DNA from: Lachnospiraceae bacterium
Lineage (GTDB): Bacteria; Bacillota; Clostridia; Lachnospirales; Lachnospiraceae
Length of the DNA: 64,000 nucleotides
Direction of reading: 5' to 3'
Assembly (NCBI GenBank): GCA_910574195.1
Contig: CAJTBF010000001.1
Coordinates: 124,001-188,000 of the forward strand
Shown: piece by piece, positions 50,902-60,465 of the stretch
Position numbering within the stretch: the stretch's first letter is position 1
Layout of the letters: each line of letters starts with the position of its first letter
Program-made: the position numbers and the translations under genes
The notes under the pieces: model-generated
What the model was told of the DNA's origin: nothing
The model's input: only the letters and a program-made list of their open reading frames with translations
Database searches by the model: none

Positions 50902-52847
50902 GAAAATTTTCCCTTTCTTTTCTCGGAAGTCCCCTGTTTCCTTCCGCCTGCTTTTCTGTTTTTCGTCTGTGCTTTCTGCTTTTCTTTCCCGGCAATTTTG
51001 CCGGCCGTTCTTTTTTCGCCCTGTTTCTTTTGCTTCTTTTGTCCGGCAAACTGCCGGGATGGAATCAGACATTTTTTGTCAAAACCGATCAGATCCGTCC
51101 TGCCCGCTTTTTCCAGCGCCTCTTTGACCAATGCATAGTTTGCCGGATTCCGGTACTGAATCAGCGCTCTCTGCATGGCCTTCTCGTGAGGATTTTGGGG
51201 GACATAAACCGGTCTCATCGTCCGGGGATCCAATCCCGTATAGTACATGCAGGTGGAAATTGTGGACGGGGTAGGATAAAAGTCCTGCACCTGTTCCGGC
51301 ATATACCCCAGATCCCGGCAATACTCCGCCAGCTCCACGGCTTCCTTCAGCGTGGAGCCCGGATGGGAAGACATCAGATACGGCACCAGATACTGCTTTT
51401 TCCCCAACCGTTCATTCATCTGCCGGAATTTGCGGCAGAACGCCGTATAGACCTGGTTTTTTGGTTTCCCCATCTTCTCCAGAACCGAATCCGATACATG
51501 CTCCGGTGCCACCTTTAACTGTCCGCTCACGTGATGCAGACAGAGCTCTTTTAGAAAGGCAGAATCCGGATCGGCAAGCAGATAATCAAAACGAATGCCG
51601 GAACGGATAAATACTTTTTTCACTCCCGGAAGTTTTCGAAGACTTTGCAGAATCTCCACATATTCCCGATGGTCCGCTTTCAGATTCTTACATGGTACAG
51701 GAAACAGGCACTGCCGCTTCGGACAGACTCCCTTCGTCCGCTGCTTCTCGCAGGAAGGCAGCCGGAAATTGGCGGTGGGGCCCCCCACATCATGAATATA
51801 TCCTTTAAATCCTTCCTGCTCTCTCATTTTCCGCGCTTCCAAAAGCAGTGATTCCTTGCTCCGGCTCTGCACAATCCGTCCCTGATGAAACGTCAGCGCA
51901 CAAAAATTGCAGCCTCCAAAGCATCCCCGGCTGCTGGTCAGACTGAACTGTACTTCCGCAATGGCAGGTACCCCGCCTGCTTCCCGATAGGAGGGATGGA
52001 AGGTCCGCATAAAAGGAAGCGCATAAATATCGTCCATCTCCAGACGGCTCAAGGGCTTTGCCGGAGGATTCTGCACCACATAGAGATGCGCTCCGTAAGG
52101 CTCCACCAGTCGTCTCCCTGTATACGGATCCGTGTTGCAGTACTGCACATAAAAACTCTCCGCATACTTGCGCCTGTCGTTCTTCAGTTCTTCAAAGGAC
52201 GGAAGAAACAGCGGATCGTACACCGCCCCCGGATCGATCACTTTTCCCACGGTTCCTTCTATATAAGTAAGATCCTGCACCGCGATCCCTGCATCCAGCG
52301 CCTCCGCAATCTCCACAATGGAACGTTCCCCCATACCGTAAGACACCAGATCCGCCCCGGAATCCAACAGGATGGACCGCTTTAATTTATCGGACCAATA
52401 GTCATAATGGGCCATACGGCGCAGGCTGGCCTCAATGCCTCCCAAAATGATCGGGGTATGCTTATAGGTTCTGCGAATCAGATTCCCATATACCACCGCC
52501 GCATAATCCGGCCGTTTCCCCATGACCCCTCCGGGGGTGTAGGCATCCGTTTTTCTCCGTCTTTTGGAAACCGCGTAATGATTGACCATGGAATCCATAT
52601 TCCCGGCGGATACCAGAAAGGCGAGACGCGGCTCTCCATAGACGGCAATGCTCGTCTCATCCTTCCAGTCTGGCTGTGAGATAATTCCCACGCGAAATCC
52701 CCTGCTTTCCAGAAGCCGGCTGATGATGGCATGTCCGAAGGAAGGATGATCCACATAAGCATCTCCGATCACATACACGAAATCCACCTGGTCCCATCCG
52801 CGCGCTTCCATATCTGCCCTGCATATCGGTAAAAACTGCTGCTCCAT
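50898..52847 (-). CDS. YgiQ family radical SAM protein
   Basis: The start at 52847 (MEQQFLPICRADMEARGWDQ) follows GGAG by 6 bases and sits one base after the HAD stop. The 649-residue protein has the YgiQ N-terminal domain (YVIGDAYVDHPSFGHAIISR) and a radical SAM cluster motif C309-x3-C313-x2-C316 in SSRGCFGGCNFCALTF. A long C-terminal region ends in a Lys/Arg-rich tail. It should bind a 4Fe-4S cluster and S-adenosylmethionine. The reaction of YgiQ proteins is unknown. Confidence 0.92.
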   Translation of the reverse strand: MEQQFLPICRADMEARGWDQVDFVYVIGDAYVDHPSFGHAIISRLLESRGFRVGIISQPDWKDETSIAVYGEPRLAFLVSAGNMDSMVNHYAVSKRRRKTDAYTPGGVMGKRPDYAAVVYGNLIRRTYKHTPIILGGIEASLRRMAHYDYWSDKLKRSILLDSGADLVSYGMGERSIVEIAEALDAGIAVQDLTYIEGTVGKVIDPGAVYDPLFLPSFEELKNDRRKYAESFYVQYCNTDPYTGRRLVEPYGAHLYVVQNPPAKPLSRLEMDDIYALPFMRTFHPSYREAGGVPAIAEVQFSLTSSRGCFGGCNFCALTFHQGRIVQSRSKESLLLEARKMREQEGFKGYIHDVGGPTANFRLPSCEKQRTKGVCPKRQCLFPVPCKNLKADHREYVEILQSLRKLPGVKKVFIRSGIRFDYLLADPDSAFLKELCLHHVSGQLKVAPEHVSDSVLEKMGKPKNQVYTAFCRKFRQMNERLGKKQYLVPYLMSSHPGSTLKEAVELAEYCRDLGYMPEQVQDFYPTPSTISTCMYYTGLDPRTMRPVYVPQNPHEKAMQRALIQYRNPANYALVKEALEKAGRTDLIGFDKKCLIPSRQFAGQKKQKKQGEKRTAGKIAGKEKQKAQTKNRKAGGRKQGTSEKRKGKFS

Positions 52848-52848
52848 C

Positions 52849-53523
52849 TTATTCTCCACAAATATCAAAACGATTGGTCCAGATTTCCTCGTAGTCCCGG
52901 ATATAATAATCTGCCAGCCGGCGTTTTTCCGCTTCCTGCGGCACGGAAAACAGATCGTGAACCGCGCAGACCTTCATTCCGGCGCTCTTTCCCGCCCGGA
53001 TCCCGTTGGGAAGATCTTCAAACACCAGGCAATTCCCCGGATCCACCTGGAGTTCCCGGGCAGCCAGCAGATAGACGTCCGGCTCCGGTTTTCCGCGGGG
53101 TACTTCATTGGCCGTACAGACCGCGGAAAAATACGATCGAACCCCCAGCGCTTCCAGGACGGCCAGCGCCAGTTCTTTCGTATTACTGGTGGCAATCCCA
53201 AGCAGCACCCCCTGTTCCCGCATCCGACGCAGGAATTCCCTCGCTCCCGGTTTTAACTGCACCTGCGTCTGGTAAAGTTCTATCGTCATCTCGGTCCACT
53301 CCCTGCAGACCTCTTCCCTAGTACACGTAAGGGTAGGAAACGTATCCAGAAAATACTGCGCCGTCTCCACGAAACTCATTCCTTCAATGTCTTTGTGCAA
53401 TGTATCCGGTTCCGTCAGATGGTATTTCCTCATATATTTTTTGTCCACTTCCGTCCAGATCCACATGGAATCCACAAGCGAACCATCCATATCAAACAAA
53501 ATTGCTCTGATCTCATTCAGCAT
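52849..53523 (-). CDS. HAD family phosphatase (beta-phosphoglucomutase-like)
   Basis: The 224-residue protein has the HAD motifs: AILFDMDGSLVDS (nucleophile Asp at about 11, acid/base Asp at 13), GIATSNTKELA (motif II), KPEPDVYLLAA (motif III Lys) and VFEDLPNGIRAGKSAGM (motif IV). The helical cap after motif I places it with the phosphoglucomutase/phosphatase subgroup. It hydrolyses a small phosphorylated metabolite. The start overlaps the stop of the RsuA-type gene by 7 bp. Confidence 0.9.
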   Translation of the reverse strand: MLNEIRAILFDMDGSLVDSMWIWTEVDKKYMRKYHLTEPDTLHKDIEGMSFVETAQYFLDTFPTLTCTREEVCREWTEMTIELYQTQVQLKPGAREFLRRMREQGVLLGIATSNTKELALAVLEALGVRSYFSAVCTANEVPRGKPEPDVYLLAARELQVDPGNCLVFEDLPNGIRAGKSAGMKVCAVHDLFSVPQEAEKRRLADYYIRDYEEIWTNRFDICGE

Positions 53524-54224
53524 AATAAATCCAACTCACTTTTCTTTAACGCCCGGTATTCTCCCGGTTTTAATGTATCATCCAATGACAGCGTCCCCAT
53601 GCGCAGACGTTTCAGGTAAAGCACTTCTTTTCCCACCGCCCGGAACATCCGTTTCACCTGATGGAATTTTCCTTCCCGGATCGTCAGCAAGATCTCCGAT
53701 TCCTCCCCTGCGCGCAGAATGGAAAGTTCTGCCGGAAGCGTCGGCTTTTCTTCTCCGATCTCCACGCCTCTGTGAAACAACTCCACATCCTCCTGCGTGA
53801 CCCTTCCTCTGATTCTGGCATAATAAACCTTGTCCACATGCCGGTTTGGCGCCAGAAGACGATGGGCCAGGGCCCCGTCGTTGGTAATCAAAAGAAGACC
53901 TTCCGTATCCCGGTCCAACCGCCCCACCGGAAACAAATCCCGGCGCTGCCGGCTTTGAATCAAATCCACCACGCAGGGTTCCCGGGCATCCTCCGACGCC
54001 GAAATAATTCCGGACGGTTTATACAGCATATAATACTCCATCCTCACGTAAGAAACCACCGCCCCGGCATAGGACACCCGGTCTTCCTCTGTATCTACTT
54101 TATATTCCGGCTGGCAGACTATCTGTCCGTTTACCTGTGCAAGTCTTTTACGAATCCCTTTTTTTACTTCACTTCGGGTACCGATCCCCATCTCTGCCAG
54201 ATACTTATCCAGACGCAGCTTCAT
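53517..54224 (-). CDS. RsuA family pseudouridine synthase
   Basis: The start at 54224 (MKLRLDKYLAEMGIGTRSEV) follows AAAGGGAG. The 235-residue enzyme has an N-terminal S4 domain (1-60) and the synthase core with the catalytic Asp in LFPVGRLDRDTEGLLLITND. The TIREGKFHQVKRMFRAVGKEV segment marks the RsuA/RluB/E/F group. It makes a pseudouridine in rRNA, probably 16S. It is encoded between the RsmF-type methyltransferase and the HAD gene, a run of RNA-modification and housekeeping functions. Confidence 0.92.
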   Translation of the reverse strand: MKLRLDKYLAEMGIGTRSEVKKGIRKRLAQVNGQIVCQPEYKVDTEEDRVSYAGAVVSYVRMEYYMLYKPSGIISASEDAREPCVVDLIQSRQRRDLFPVGRLDRDTEGLLLITNDGALAHRLLAPNRHVDKVYYARIRGRVTQEDVELFHRGVEIGEEKPTLPAELSILRAGEESEILLTIREGKFHQVKRMFRAVGKEVLYLKRLRMGTLSLDDTLKPGEYRALKKSELDLLC

Positions 54225-54319
54225 CGTTTCTCCCTTTCTCTTCGCCGCTCTTCTCCTGCCTGATATGGTTTCCCATTTCCATTTCCGTTCTCCGCTCTGA
54301 AAAGGGGGCCAAAAACGAT

Positions 54320-55708
54320 TCAGGCCATCCACCGCCATCCCGGCAGATATTTGTTTTTCAAACTCTGTCCCGCAAGCTTTCCAAAACCCAGCGGATAACC
54401 GTCCACACAGACCAGATACCATCCTTTCTCTCCGGGAGAACATACATCCTCCACCAAAAGCGTCTCGCCTTTTAAGTACCGGATTATCCGCGGGTCCTCC
54501 ACGGAAAAATTCAATGTTCTGGCATACTCTTCCTTTTTCAGGCACATGGCCAGCGCCTGACTCGGCTCAAACCGATTCTTCTTCCGTTCTCCAAGCAACA
54601 AGCCGGAGCGCAGAAAACGAAGCCCCGTAAGCCCCGAAATACCGGAAGGCATATAGTACACCCGGTCCTCTCGAATCTCCAATCGACTTTTATCGACCTT
54701 CCAGGAAAGATCCTGCAAAAATTGCGTCAGTTCTTCCGGCAGTTTTCTCCCGCCTGCGGTTCTCTTCTTCTGTGGTTTCCCGTTTGTACCGGCCTGTCCT
54801 TCCTTTCTCAGCAATGCAAGGAAATGTCCCTCCCCCTGCATCCGATGCGGAAAGATCCGAACGGTTTTTCTGTACTTTGGGTCTTTACTCTCTGTAAATT
54901 CCGGCCGGCCCTCACAGAAGCCCTCGTACCCTTCCATCTCACAGATTTCGAATTCCGGACGGTTTTTCAGCAGATATTCGATGATCTGTTCGTTTTCCTG
55001 TGTGTCGAACGTACAGGTCGAATACAAAAGCAGCCCGCCCGGTTTCAGCATATCCGCCGCCTGCGTCACGATACTTTTCTGGAGTTTGGAAAAAAAGACC
55101 GGCCCATGCTCCTCCCAGGCCCGAATCATCTTCCTCTCCTTCCGGAACATCCCCTCTCCGGAACAGGGCGCATCGATTAAGATCTTGTCGAAAAATTCCG
55201 GAAAATAAGACGCCAGCTTCCCCGGTTCCTCACTGCTGACCAGCACATTGCCGATTCCGGACAACTCCAGATTCTTCAAAAGTCCTCTGGCTCTGGAATA
55301 ACTGATGTCATTCGCCACCAGAAGCCCTCTATCCAGAAGCTTCGCACCCAGTTCCGTTGCTTTCCCTCCCGGCGCGGCACACACATCCAGCACAAAATCT
55401 CCAGGTTCTACCTCCAGGCGGCTGGCCGGCGTCATGGCGCTTGGTTCCTGCAGATAGTATAAGCCCGCATAATAGTAAGGATGTTTTGCAGGCTGTACTT
55501 TTTCCCCGTCATAATAAAAACCGTTTGGAATCCACGGTATCGGCGTCAACGGCCAGGGAGCGATCTTCTGGAACTCCTCCGCGGATATTTTCTTTGTATT
55601 CACACGCAGTCCATAATAGCGCGGTTCCTCAAAACATTGCAGATATGCCGTATATTCCTCCTGCAAAAGTTTTTGCATCTTCTCTTCAAATAATGCCGGT
55701 AACTTCAT
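54320..55708 (-). CDS. RsmF/RsmB-type rRNA (cytosine-C5) methyltransferase
   Basis: The 462-residue enzyme (start MKLPALFEEKMQKLLQEEY) has the SAM-binding motif VLDVCAAPGGKATELG, the motif IV LIDAPCSGEGMFRK with the Cys-resolving step, and LLYSTCTFDTQENE with the catalytic Cys. The C-terminal 150 residues are a PUA-like RNA-binding domain of the RsmF kind. It methylates a cytosine of 16S rRNA. The ribosome site is weak for this ATG; an in-frame ATG at 55741 is the alternative. Confidence 0.9.
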   Translation of the reverse strand: MKLPALFEEKMQKLLQEEYTAYLQCFEEPRYYGLRVNTKKISAEEFQKIAPWPLTPIPWIPNGFYYDGEKVQPAKHPYYYAGLYYLQEPSAMTPASRLEVEPGDFVLDVCAAPGGKATELGAKLLDRGLLVANDISYSRARGLLKNLELSGIGNVLVSSEEPGKLASYFPEFFDKILIDAPCSGEGMFRKERKMIRAWEEHGPVFFSKLQKSIVTQAADMLKPGGLLLYSTCTFDTQENEQIIEYLLKNRPEFEICEMEGYEGFCEGRPEFTESKDPKYRKTVRIFPHRMQGEGHFLALLRKEGQAGTNGKPQKKRTAGGRKLPEELTQFLQDLSWKVDKSRLEIREDRVYYMPSGISGLTGLRFLRSGLLLGERKKNRFEPSQALAMCLKKEEYARTLNFSVEDPRIIRYLKGETLLVEDVCSPGEKGWYLVCVDGYPLGFGKLAGQSLKNKYLPGWRWMA

Positions 55709-55755
55709 TCCCTGCCTGCCTTTTTCCTGTTTTTTCTCCATAAATGTCCTGCTTT

Positions 55756-55794
55756 GGTTACTATAAGCGGCCTCCCAGTCCGTAAATAGTAACC
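55756..55794. repeat. Inverted repeat related to module B
   Basis: GGTTACTAT and ATAGTAACC flank 21 bases that include CCCAGTCCGTAA. The ends and the GTCCGTAA word resemble module B. It lies between the M23 and RsmF-type genes. Confidence 0.5.
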
Positions 55795-55827
55795 TGCTTT
55801 GCACTCTGTCAGTTCTTTCTCCCCGTC

Positions 55828-56799
55828 TCATTCCGTCGGATAGGCGCATCGAATTTTCCGGTCCTCCAGAAAACGAAGCGCATAATAAGGATTGTAGCTG
55901 ATCTCTTCTCCGTCTAACACAAGATAAATCCCCACATGTAAATGTACCGGAAAATTTCCTGTCGTCCCCTCTACCTTACTGTATCCGGTATCCCCCATGA
56001 ATCCCAGGAGATCTCCCGCCTTCACAGAATCCCCTTCTTCCAGATCCGCATAGGAATCCAGATGCGCATAGTAGAAATATGCGCCGCCCGGCGCAACAAT
56101 TCCCAACCGATATCCCCCTTTTTCCAGCCAGCCCTTATGCCGGATCACCCCGTCCGTCATACTGACAACCGGATACCGGCCGCGTTCGTCAACCGCAGCC
56201 ATAATATCGGTTCCTTCGTGTCCCCGCTTTCCTCCGTAACTGCGCTCAAACATCCAGGAATCCACGAAGGATACTCCGGCCTCTACTCCATTGGAAGGTT
56301 CCGGTACCGGAAAATAAGTCAGATCGTTCCAGAGCGCCTCGCATACTTTCCGATAGGCTTCCCAATCCTGACTGCCTTCCCAGTCTTTTTTCAGTTTCTG
56401 AAAAGTCTGCAGATCATAAGGATTCAAAAATTCTTCCTGGGAAAAGGCTGTCTCCAGCCAGTAAAGTCCCAGAAATTCTCCCGGTTTCTCTGTGGTTTTG
56501 ATCAGTTCCAGCATTTGAGAATCCATCCACTGTTTTCGGAAAGAATCCGACTTTACCACCGTGGTTTTTAGTCTGCTCTCCCGGCTCTCCTCAAAAAGCC
56601 TGCGCGTCCCCAGCACCAGAAACAGACAGAGAAGAAAGCAAAACAGCAAATAGCGCACTCCCCTTCTCCCGGCTGCACGCAGACGCTCCACGAAAGGCAT
56701 CCCGGAAAAATAATTTGCTTCTTCTCCTGTGTGCTTCTTCTGTAAAGCTTTGTATCTTTTATGATAATACATTGATGTGATCCAGTCGTTTTTCTTCAA
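55828..56799 (-). CDS. Membrane-anchored M23 family peptidase
   Basis: The start codon is TTG at 56799, with GGGAG 7 bases upstream. The 323-residue product has one membrane helix (about 48-65) and an extracellular M23 domain (about 185-300). The zinc ligands are in KRGHEGTDIMA (H-x3-D), with the HLHVGI motif near 280 and FYYAHLDSYADL between. M23 enzymes cleave peptidoglycan cross-bridges; some anchored ones have structural roles. With all metal ligands visible, activity is likely. It is followed by the methyltransferase gene 120 bases on. Confidence 0.88.
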   Translation of the reverse strand: MKKNDWITSMYYHKRYKALQKKHTGEEANYFSGMPFVERLRAAGRRGVRYLLFCFLLCLFLVLGTRRLFEESRESRLKTTVVKSDSFRKQWMDSQMLELIKTTEKPGEFLGLYWLETAFSQEEFLNPYDLQTFQKLKKDWEGSQDWEAYRKVCEALWNDLTYFPVPEPSNGVEAGVSFVDSWMFERSYGGKRGHEGTDIMAAVDERGRYPVVSMTDGVIRHKGWLEKGGYRLGIVAPGGAYFYYAHLDSYADLEEGDSVKAGDLLGFMGDTGYSKVEGTTGNFPVHLHVGIYLVLDGEEISYNPYYALRFLEDRKIRCAYPTE

Positions 56800-56873
56800 A
56801 AAAATCTCCCTGTGATCCGATTTCTTCTACTATATGAAGGGGACATGCTTCCTATACAAAAAACATCTTTCGC

Positions 56874-58316
56874 CTATTTACATAATTTCAATATTTTCTG
56901 CAGCACCGCCCAGATCCTCTGGGTAGATGCAATCTCCAATCGCTCCCGGAAAGAATGCACATCCTGCATATTCGGGCCGAATGAGATACAATCCAGTTCC
57001 GGCTTTTTCCCACTGAGCAGGCCGCATTCCAGACCGGCATGAATCGTTGTCACCACCGGACGTTTTCCGAACACTTCCTCAAATGCCTGTAATGCGATGG
57101 GGCGAATGCGGGATTCCTCCCGAAACGCCCATGCCGGATAGGCGCTGTCTTCCTGCCAGGTTCCCCCCAGCATTTCAGCCAGACCGGCCAGCTTCTCTTT
57201 AAACTCCACAAGTTTGGAAGCCTTCCCGCTTCTGGTCAGAACGACAAACCGGACACTTTCTTTCTGCATCTCCACCACGCCAAGATTATCCGAAGTCTCC
57301 ACCAGCCCTTCCAGAGAACGACTGTATTCGTCCACCCCATTGGGACAGTGCAGCAAAAAGCAGATCACCCGCTTGGCAGACTCTTCCTCCAGAACCTGAT
57401 ATTCTTTTTCTCCCAGTTCCGTCACCCGGATATCCAGCCCCGGTTCTTCTTTTCCAAATTCCTGCCGCCAGATCTCCTTCATGGCATCAATCTCTTTTAA
57501 CACGGTTTCCTTTTCCTGTACCACCAGAACACTTCGGTTTCCCGGTGTAATCACATTATCCTTGCTTCCACCGTTCATCTCTGCCAGCAGTACCTTCTGC
57601 TGCCGGCACAAATGATGCAAAAGCCGGCCGGCCAGTTTATTGGCATTTCCCCGCTGCTTATGAATCTCCACACCGGAATGTCCTCCCTGAAGTCCGCAGA
57701 TCTCCACCGCAAGTCCAGTTCCCAGGCGGGCCACTCTCTGCACCGGCAGGGTACAGGCAAATCGGAATCCTCCTGCACATCCGGCAATCAGTGTATCATC
57801 CTCCTCGGAATCCAGATTGAGCAGCATCTTTCCTTTCAGTCCGGAAAGATCCACATTCGCCGCTCCGTCCATCCCGGTTTCTTCGTCCGTCGTGAACAAC
57901 GCCTCAATCGGCGGGTGTTCGATGGAATCACTGTCCAGGAGGGCCAGCGTCATCGCAATGGCAATGCCGTTGTCCGCTCCCAGGGTAGTATCCTTTGCTG
58001 TCACATACCCATCCTCTATCAAAAGCGAAATCGGGTCTTTCAAAAAGTCATGCGTCGAATCCGGCGTCTTTTCGCATACCATATCCAGATGGCCCTGCAG
58101 AATCACCGGCTCACTCTCCTCATACCCTTTTGTTCCGGGCTTTTTGATGATCACATTATTCCAGGCATCCTGCATCACTTCCAGCCCCCGGTCTTTTGCA
58201 AATCTGACACAGTAATCGCTGACAGCTTTTGTATTTCCGGTTCCTCTTGGAATCCGGCTGAGTTCTTCAAAGAAGTAAAACACTTCTTTTGGTTCGGTTT
58301 GTGCTAAAACGGACAT
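56874..58316 (-). CDS. pepD: Aminoacyl-histidine dipeptidase (peptidase D, M20 family)
   Basis: The start at 58316 (MSVLAQTEPKEVFYFFEELS) follows AAGGAGG. The 480-residue enzyme has the M20 metal motifs in LQGHLDMVCEK (His and Asp), TLGADNGIAIAM (bridging Asp) and FTTDEETGMDGA (catalytic Glu-Glu). The dimerisation lid and C-terminal AGLECGLL with the last metal His/Glu follow. It hydrolyses Xaa-His dipeptides such as carnosine and other dipeptides in the cytoplasm. It is divergent from ylbJ. Confidence 0.93.
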   Translation of the reverse strand: MSVLAQTEPKEVFYFFEELSRIPRGTGNTKAVSDYCVRFAKDRGLEVMQDAWNNVIIKKPGTKGYEESEPVILQGHLDMVCEKTPDSTHDFLKDPISLLIEDGYVTAKDTTLGADNGIAIAMTLALLDSDSIEHPPIEALFTTDEETGMDGAANVDLSGLKGKMLLNLDSEEDDTLIAGCAGGFRFACTLPVQRVARLGTGLAVEICGLQGGHSGVEIHKQRGNANKLAGRLLHHLCRQQKVLLAEMNGGSKDNVITPGNRSVLVVQEKETVLKEIDAMKEIWRQEFGKEEPGLDIRVTELGEKEYQVLEEESAKRVICFLLHCPNGVDEYSRSLEGLVETSDNLGVVEMQKESVRFVVLTRSGKASKLVEFKEKLAGLAEMLGGTWQEDSAYPAWAFREESRIRPIALQAFEEVFGKRPVVTTIHAGLECGLLSGKKPELDCISFGPNMQDVHSFRERLEIASTQRIWAVLQKILKLCK

Positions 58317-58418
58317 GATTTCTTCCTCCTTCATTTTCTATCATTTTGTCACAGTGCACATAAAAAATCAACTTATTTCATATATCTTTCCTAAAAGAAA
58401 CGTAAAAAGGTGGTTCGG

Positions 58419-59330
58419 ATGCAGAATCTGAAAGGACTGGGAATCGTTCTGCTTTTTACTGTCATGCTTGTCTCTCCGAAGGCAGTCTTTACCGGCGCCA
58501 GTGAGGGACTGTTACTATGGTTCCAGATCATTCTCCCTACATTATTCCCCTTTTTACTTGTCTCGAATCTGCTTCTGACTACCGGAAACATGCATCTGAT
58601 CAACCGTGCGCTGGGTACTTTTCTTACCCGTTTTTTCCGTGTGTCCCAAAACGGCAGTTTTGCTGTCGTCACCGGCTTTCTGTGCGGTTACCCTATGGGC
58701 GCCAAAGTTGCTGCGGATCTGACGGTATCCGGTTACATCTCCAAAGAGGAAGGACAATATCTGCTTTCCTTCTGCAATAATTCCAGTCCGGTGTTTATTT
58801 TAAATTTTGTCGTATGGAAAACACTGGGCATGGAACGGCTGCTGCTCCCGACTCTGCTCATTTTATTGATCTCTCCTGTCATCGTCAGCCTGTTCACACG
58901 GAAAAGGGCGCCTTTTCACAACGAAAAAAAAAGCCGACAGCATCGAACGGCCTGGTCTCTTGCAGAGGTCGACGCCTGTATCATGGACAGCTTTGAAACC
59001 CTTGTAAAAGTGGGCGGATATATCATTCTGTTTTCCGTTCTGCTTGCCCTGTGCCAGTCTCTTCCGTTCTCTCTTCCTGTACTTTCCGCCCTACTTCCCC
59101 TTCTGGAGGTGACAAACGGACTGATGCTGCTTCGGGAAATGCAGCTTCCCCTGCACATCCTGTATCCCGCTGTACTTGGGCTTACCTCCTTCGGTGGTTT
59201 CTGTGCCGCCGCGCAAACCCAGTGTATGGTGCAGAAAGCAGGCTTCCCCTTGCTTCCCTATCTCATGCAAAAACTGGCAGCCGCACTGACCGCCAGTCTA
59301 CTTGGTATCTTGTATCTGTTCCTGCTCTAA
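58419..59330 (+). CDS. ylbJ: YlbJ-like sporulation integral membrane protein
   Basis: The ATG at 58419 follows AAAGGTGG by 5 bases; a GTG at 58410 is part of the ribosome site. The 303-residue protein has about eight membrane helices with two nucleoside-recognition (Gate) repeats: ILPTLFPFLLVSNLLL with GFLCGYPMGAKVAADL, and a C-terminal half with AVLGLTSFGGFCAAAQTQC. YlbJ is needed for spore formation in Bacillus and is conserved in Clostridia. The rightward direction is opposite to its neighbours. Confidence 0.88.
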   Translation: MQNLKGLGIVLLFTVMLVSPKAVFTGASEGLLLWFQIILPTLFPFLLVSNLLLTTGNMHLINRALGTFLTRFFRVSQNGSFAVVTGFLCGYPMGAKVAADLTVSGYISKEEGQYLLSFCNNSSPVFILNFVVWKTLGMERLLLPTLLILLISPVIVSLFTRKRAPFHNEKKSRQHRTAWSLAEVDACIMDSFETLVKVGGYIILFSVLLALCQSLPFSLPVLSALLPLLEVTNGLMLLREMQLPLHILYPAVLGLTSFGGFCAAAQTQCMVQKAGFPLLPYLMQKLAAALTASLLGILYLFLL

Positions 59331-59392
59331 CCGGATATTCCTGCCTTTGCTCCTGCTTTTTCGCCGAGGCATACAGAGCAATCCGGGGGATC

Positions 59393-59971
59393 CTACTGCG
59401 CTCCTCCCTGTTGGTCATATCCCTCCTGTCCCGGAATGGACAGTTCCGCACGATTGGTACGAACCACATCATAACATTCCTGCAGCGAATTGATCAATCC
59501 GTCGTACTTGGTGGAATAGCTATCCAGCGTATGACCGATGATGCTCTCCGCATTGGCCAGCAAATCATCGGTATACTGAATGGCTCCAATCCGAATGGCA
59601 TTGGCATCCTCCGTGGCGTTATCAATAATCTCCTGTGCCTGGGCCGTTGCCTGTGTGACAATCTCATTGGCCTGGGCATAAGCCTGCTGCATAATCTCGT
59701 GTTCACTTACCAGTTCATTGGTCTGTACCTGCGCCTCCTCAATCATGGCATCCGCCTTTGTCTGAGCATCCGCCAGAATGGCATCCCGGTTGGAGATGAT
59801 CTTCTGATAGCGCTTGATCTCATCCGGAGTCTTCATACGGAGTTCCCGCAAAAGCTCATCCAGATGTTCTTTATTTACAATGATCTTTGTCGTCGATAAG
59901 GGCTGATACTTACAGTCTCTGTCAATATACTCTTCGATCTCTTCGATAATCTGCTCGATACGGCTGCTCAT
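59393..59971 (-). CDS. Coiled-coil protein of unknown function (ATPase-like annotation)
   Basis: The 192-residue protein is largely one long alpha-helix (about 55-165). It is rich in Ala, Glu and Gln, with a heptad pattern in AQTKADAMIEEAQVQTNELV and AYAQANEIVTQATAQAQEII. No membrane segment is present. Conserved proteins of this length in Lachnospiraceae are often labelled vacuolar-type ATPase subunit or DivIVA-like only because of the coiled coil. It starts 2 bases after the coaD stop, so the two are probably co-transcribed. A role in division or envelope organisation is possible but unsupported. Confidence 0.75.
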   Translation of the reverse strand: MSSRIEQIIEEIEEYIDRDCKYQPLSTTKIIVNKEHLDELLRELRMKTPDEIKRYQKIISNRDAILADAQTKADAMIEEAQVQTNELVSEHEIMQQAYAQANEIVTQATAQAQEIIDNATEDANAIRIGAIQYTDDLLANAESIIGHTLDSYSTKYDGLINSLQECYDVVRTNRAELSIPGQEGYDQQGGAQ

Positions 59972-59973
59972 AA

Positions 59974-60465
59974 TTACACTCTCCTTTTTGCTTTCATCTT
60001 CTCCACCAGCATCCCGGCAACTGCTTCCGGTACAAACTGCGAGATCTCTCCGCCAAAAGCGGCAATCTCCTTCACCGTTGTGGAGCTCAAGTAAGAATAT
60101 TCAATGCTTGTGGTCAGAAACATCGTTTCCACATCCGGCTCCAATTTATGATTCGTCTGGGACATCTGCAATTCATATTCAAAGTCCGTGATCGCACGCA
60201 GGCCCCGGATGATCAGTCCTGCTTCCATCTTCTTGGCAAAATCCACCAACAATCCGTCGAAAGGTACAATCACGACATTCGTAAAGTCTTTCGCGACTTC
60301 CTTTAACATTTTAACACGTTCTTCCACAGAAAACAACGGCATTTTCGCATTATTATTCAATACTCCGACAACTAATTCATCTACGATTTTGCTGGTTCTT
60401 TTCATAATATCCAGATGTCCGTATGTCACCGGATCAAAACTTCCCGGATAAATCGCTCTCAGCAT
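59974..60465 (-). CDS. coaD: Pantetheine-phosphate adenylyltransferase
   Basis: The 163-residue enzyme has the nucleotidyltransferase HxGH form [18 protein letters not shown] (with the T-x-G-H at about 14-17), [20 protein letters not shown] and the ISSTxVKE-type segment [17 protein letters not shown]. It adenylates 4'-phosphopantetheine, the fourth step of coenzyme A synthesis. Its start overlaps the rsmD stop by 7 bp, the standard rsmD-coaD arrangement. Confidence 0.97.
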   Translation of the reverse strand: MLRAIYPGSFDPVTYGHLDIMKRTSKIVDELVVGVLNNNAKMPLFSVEERVKMLKEVAKDFTNVVIVPFDGLLVDFAKKMEAGLIIRGLRAITDFEYELQMSQTNHKLEPDVETMFLTTSIEYSYLSSTTVKEIAAFGGEISQFVPEAVAGMLVEKMKAKRRV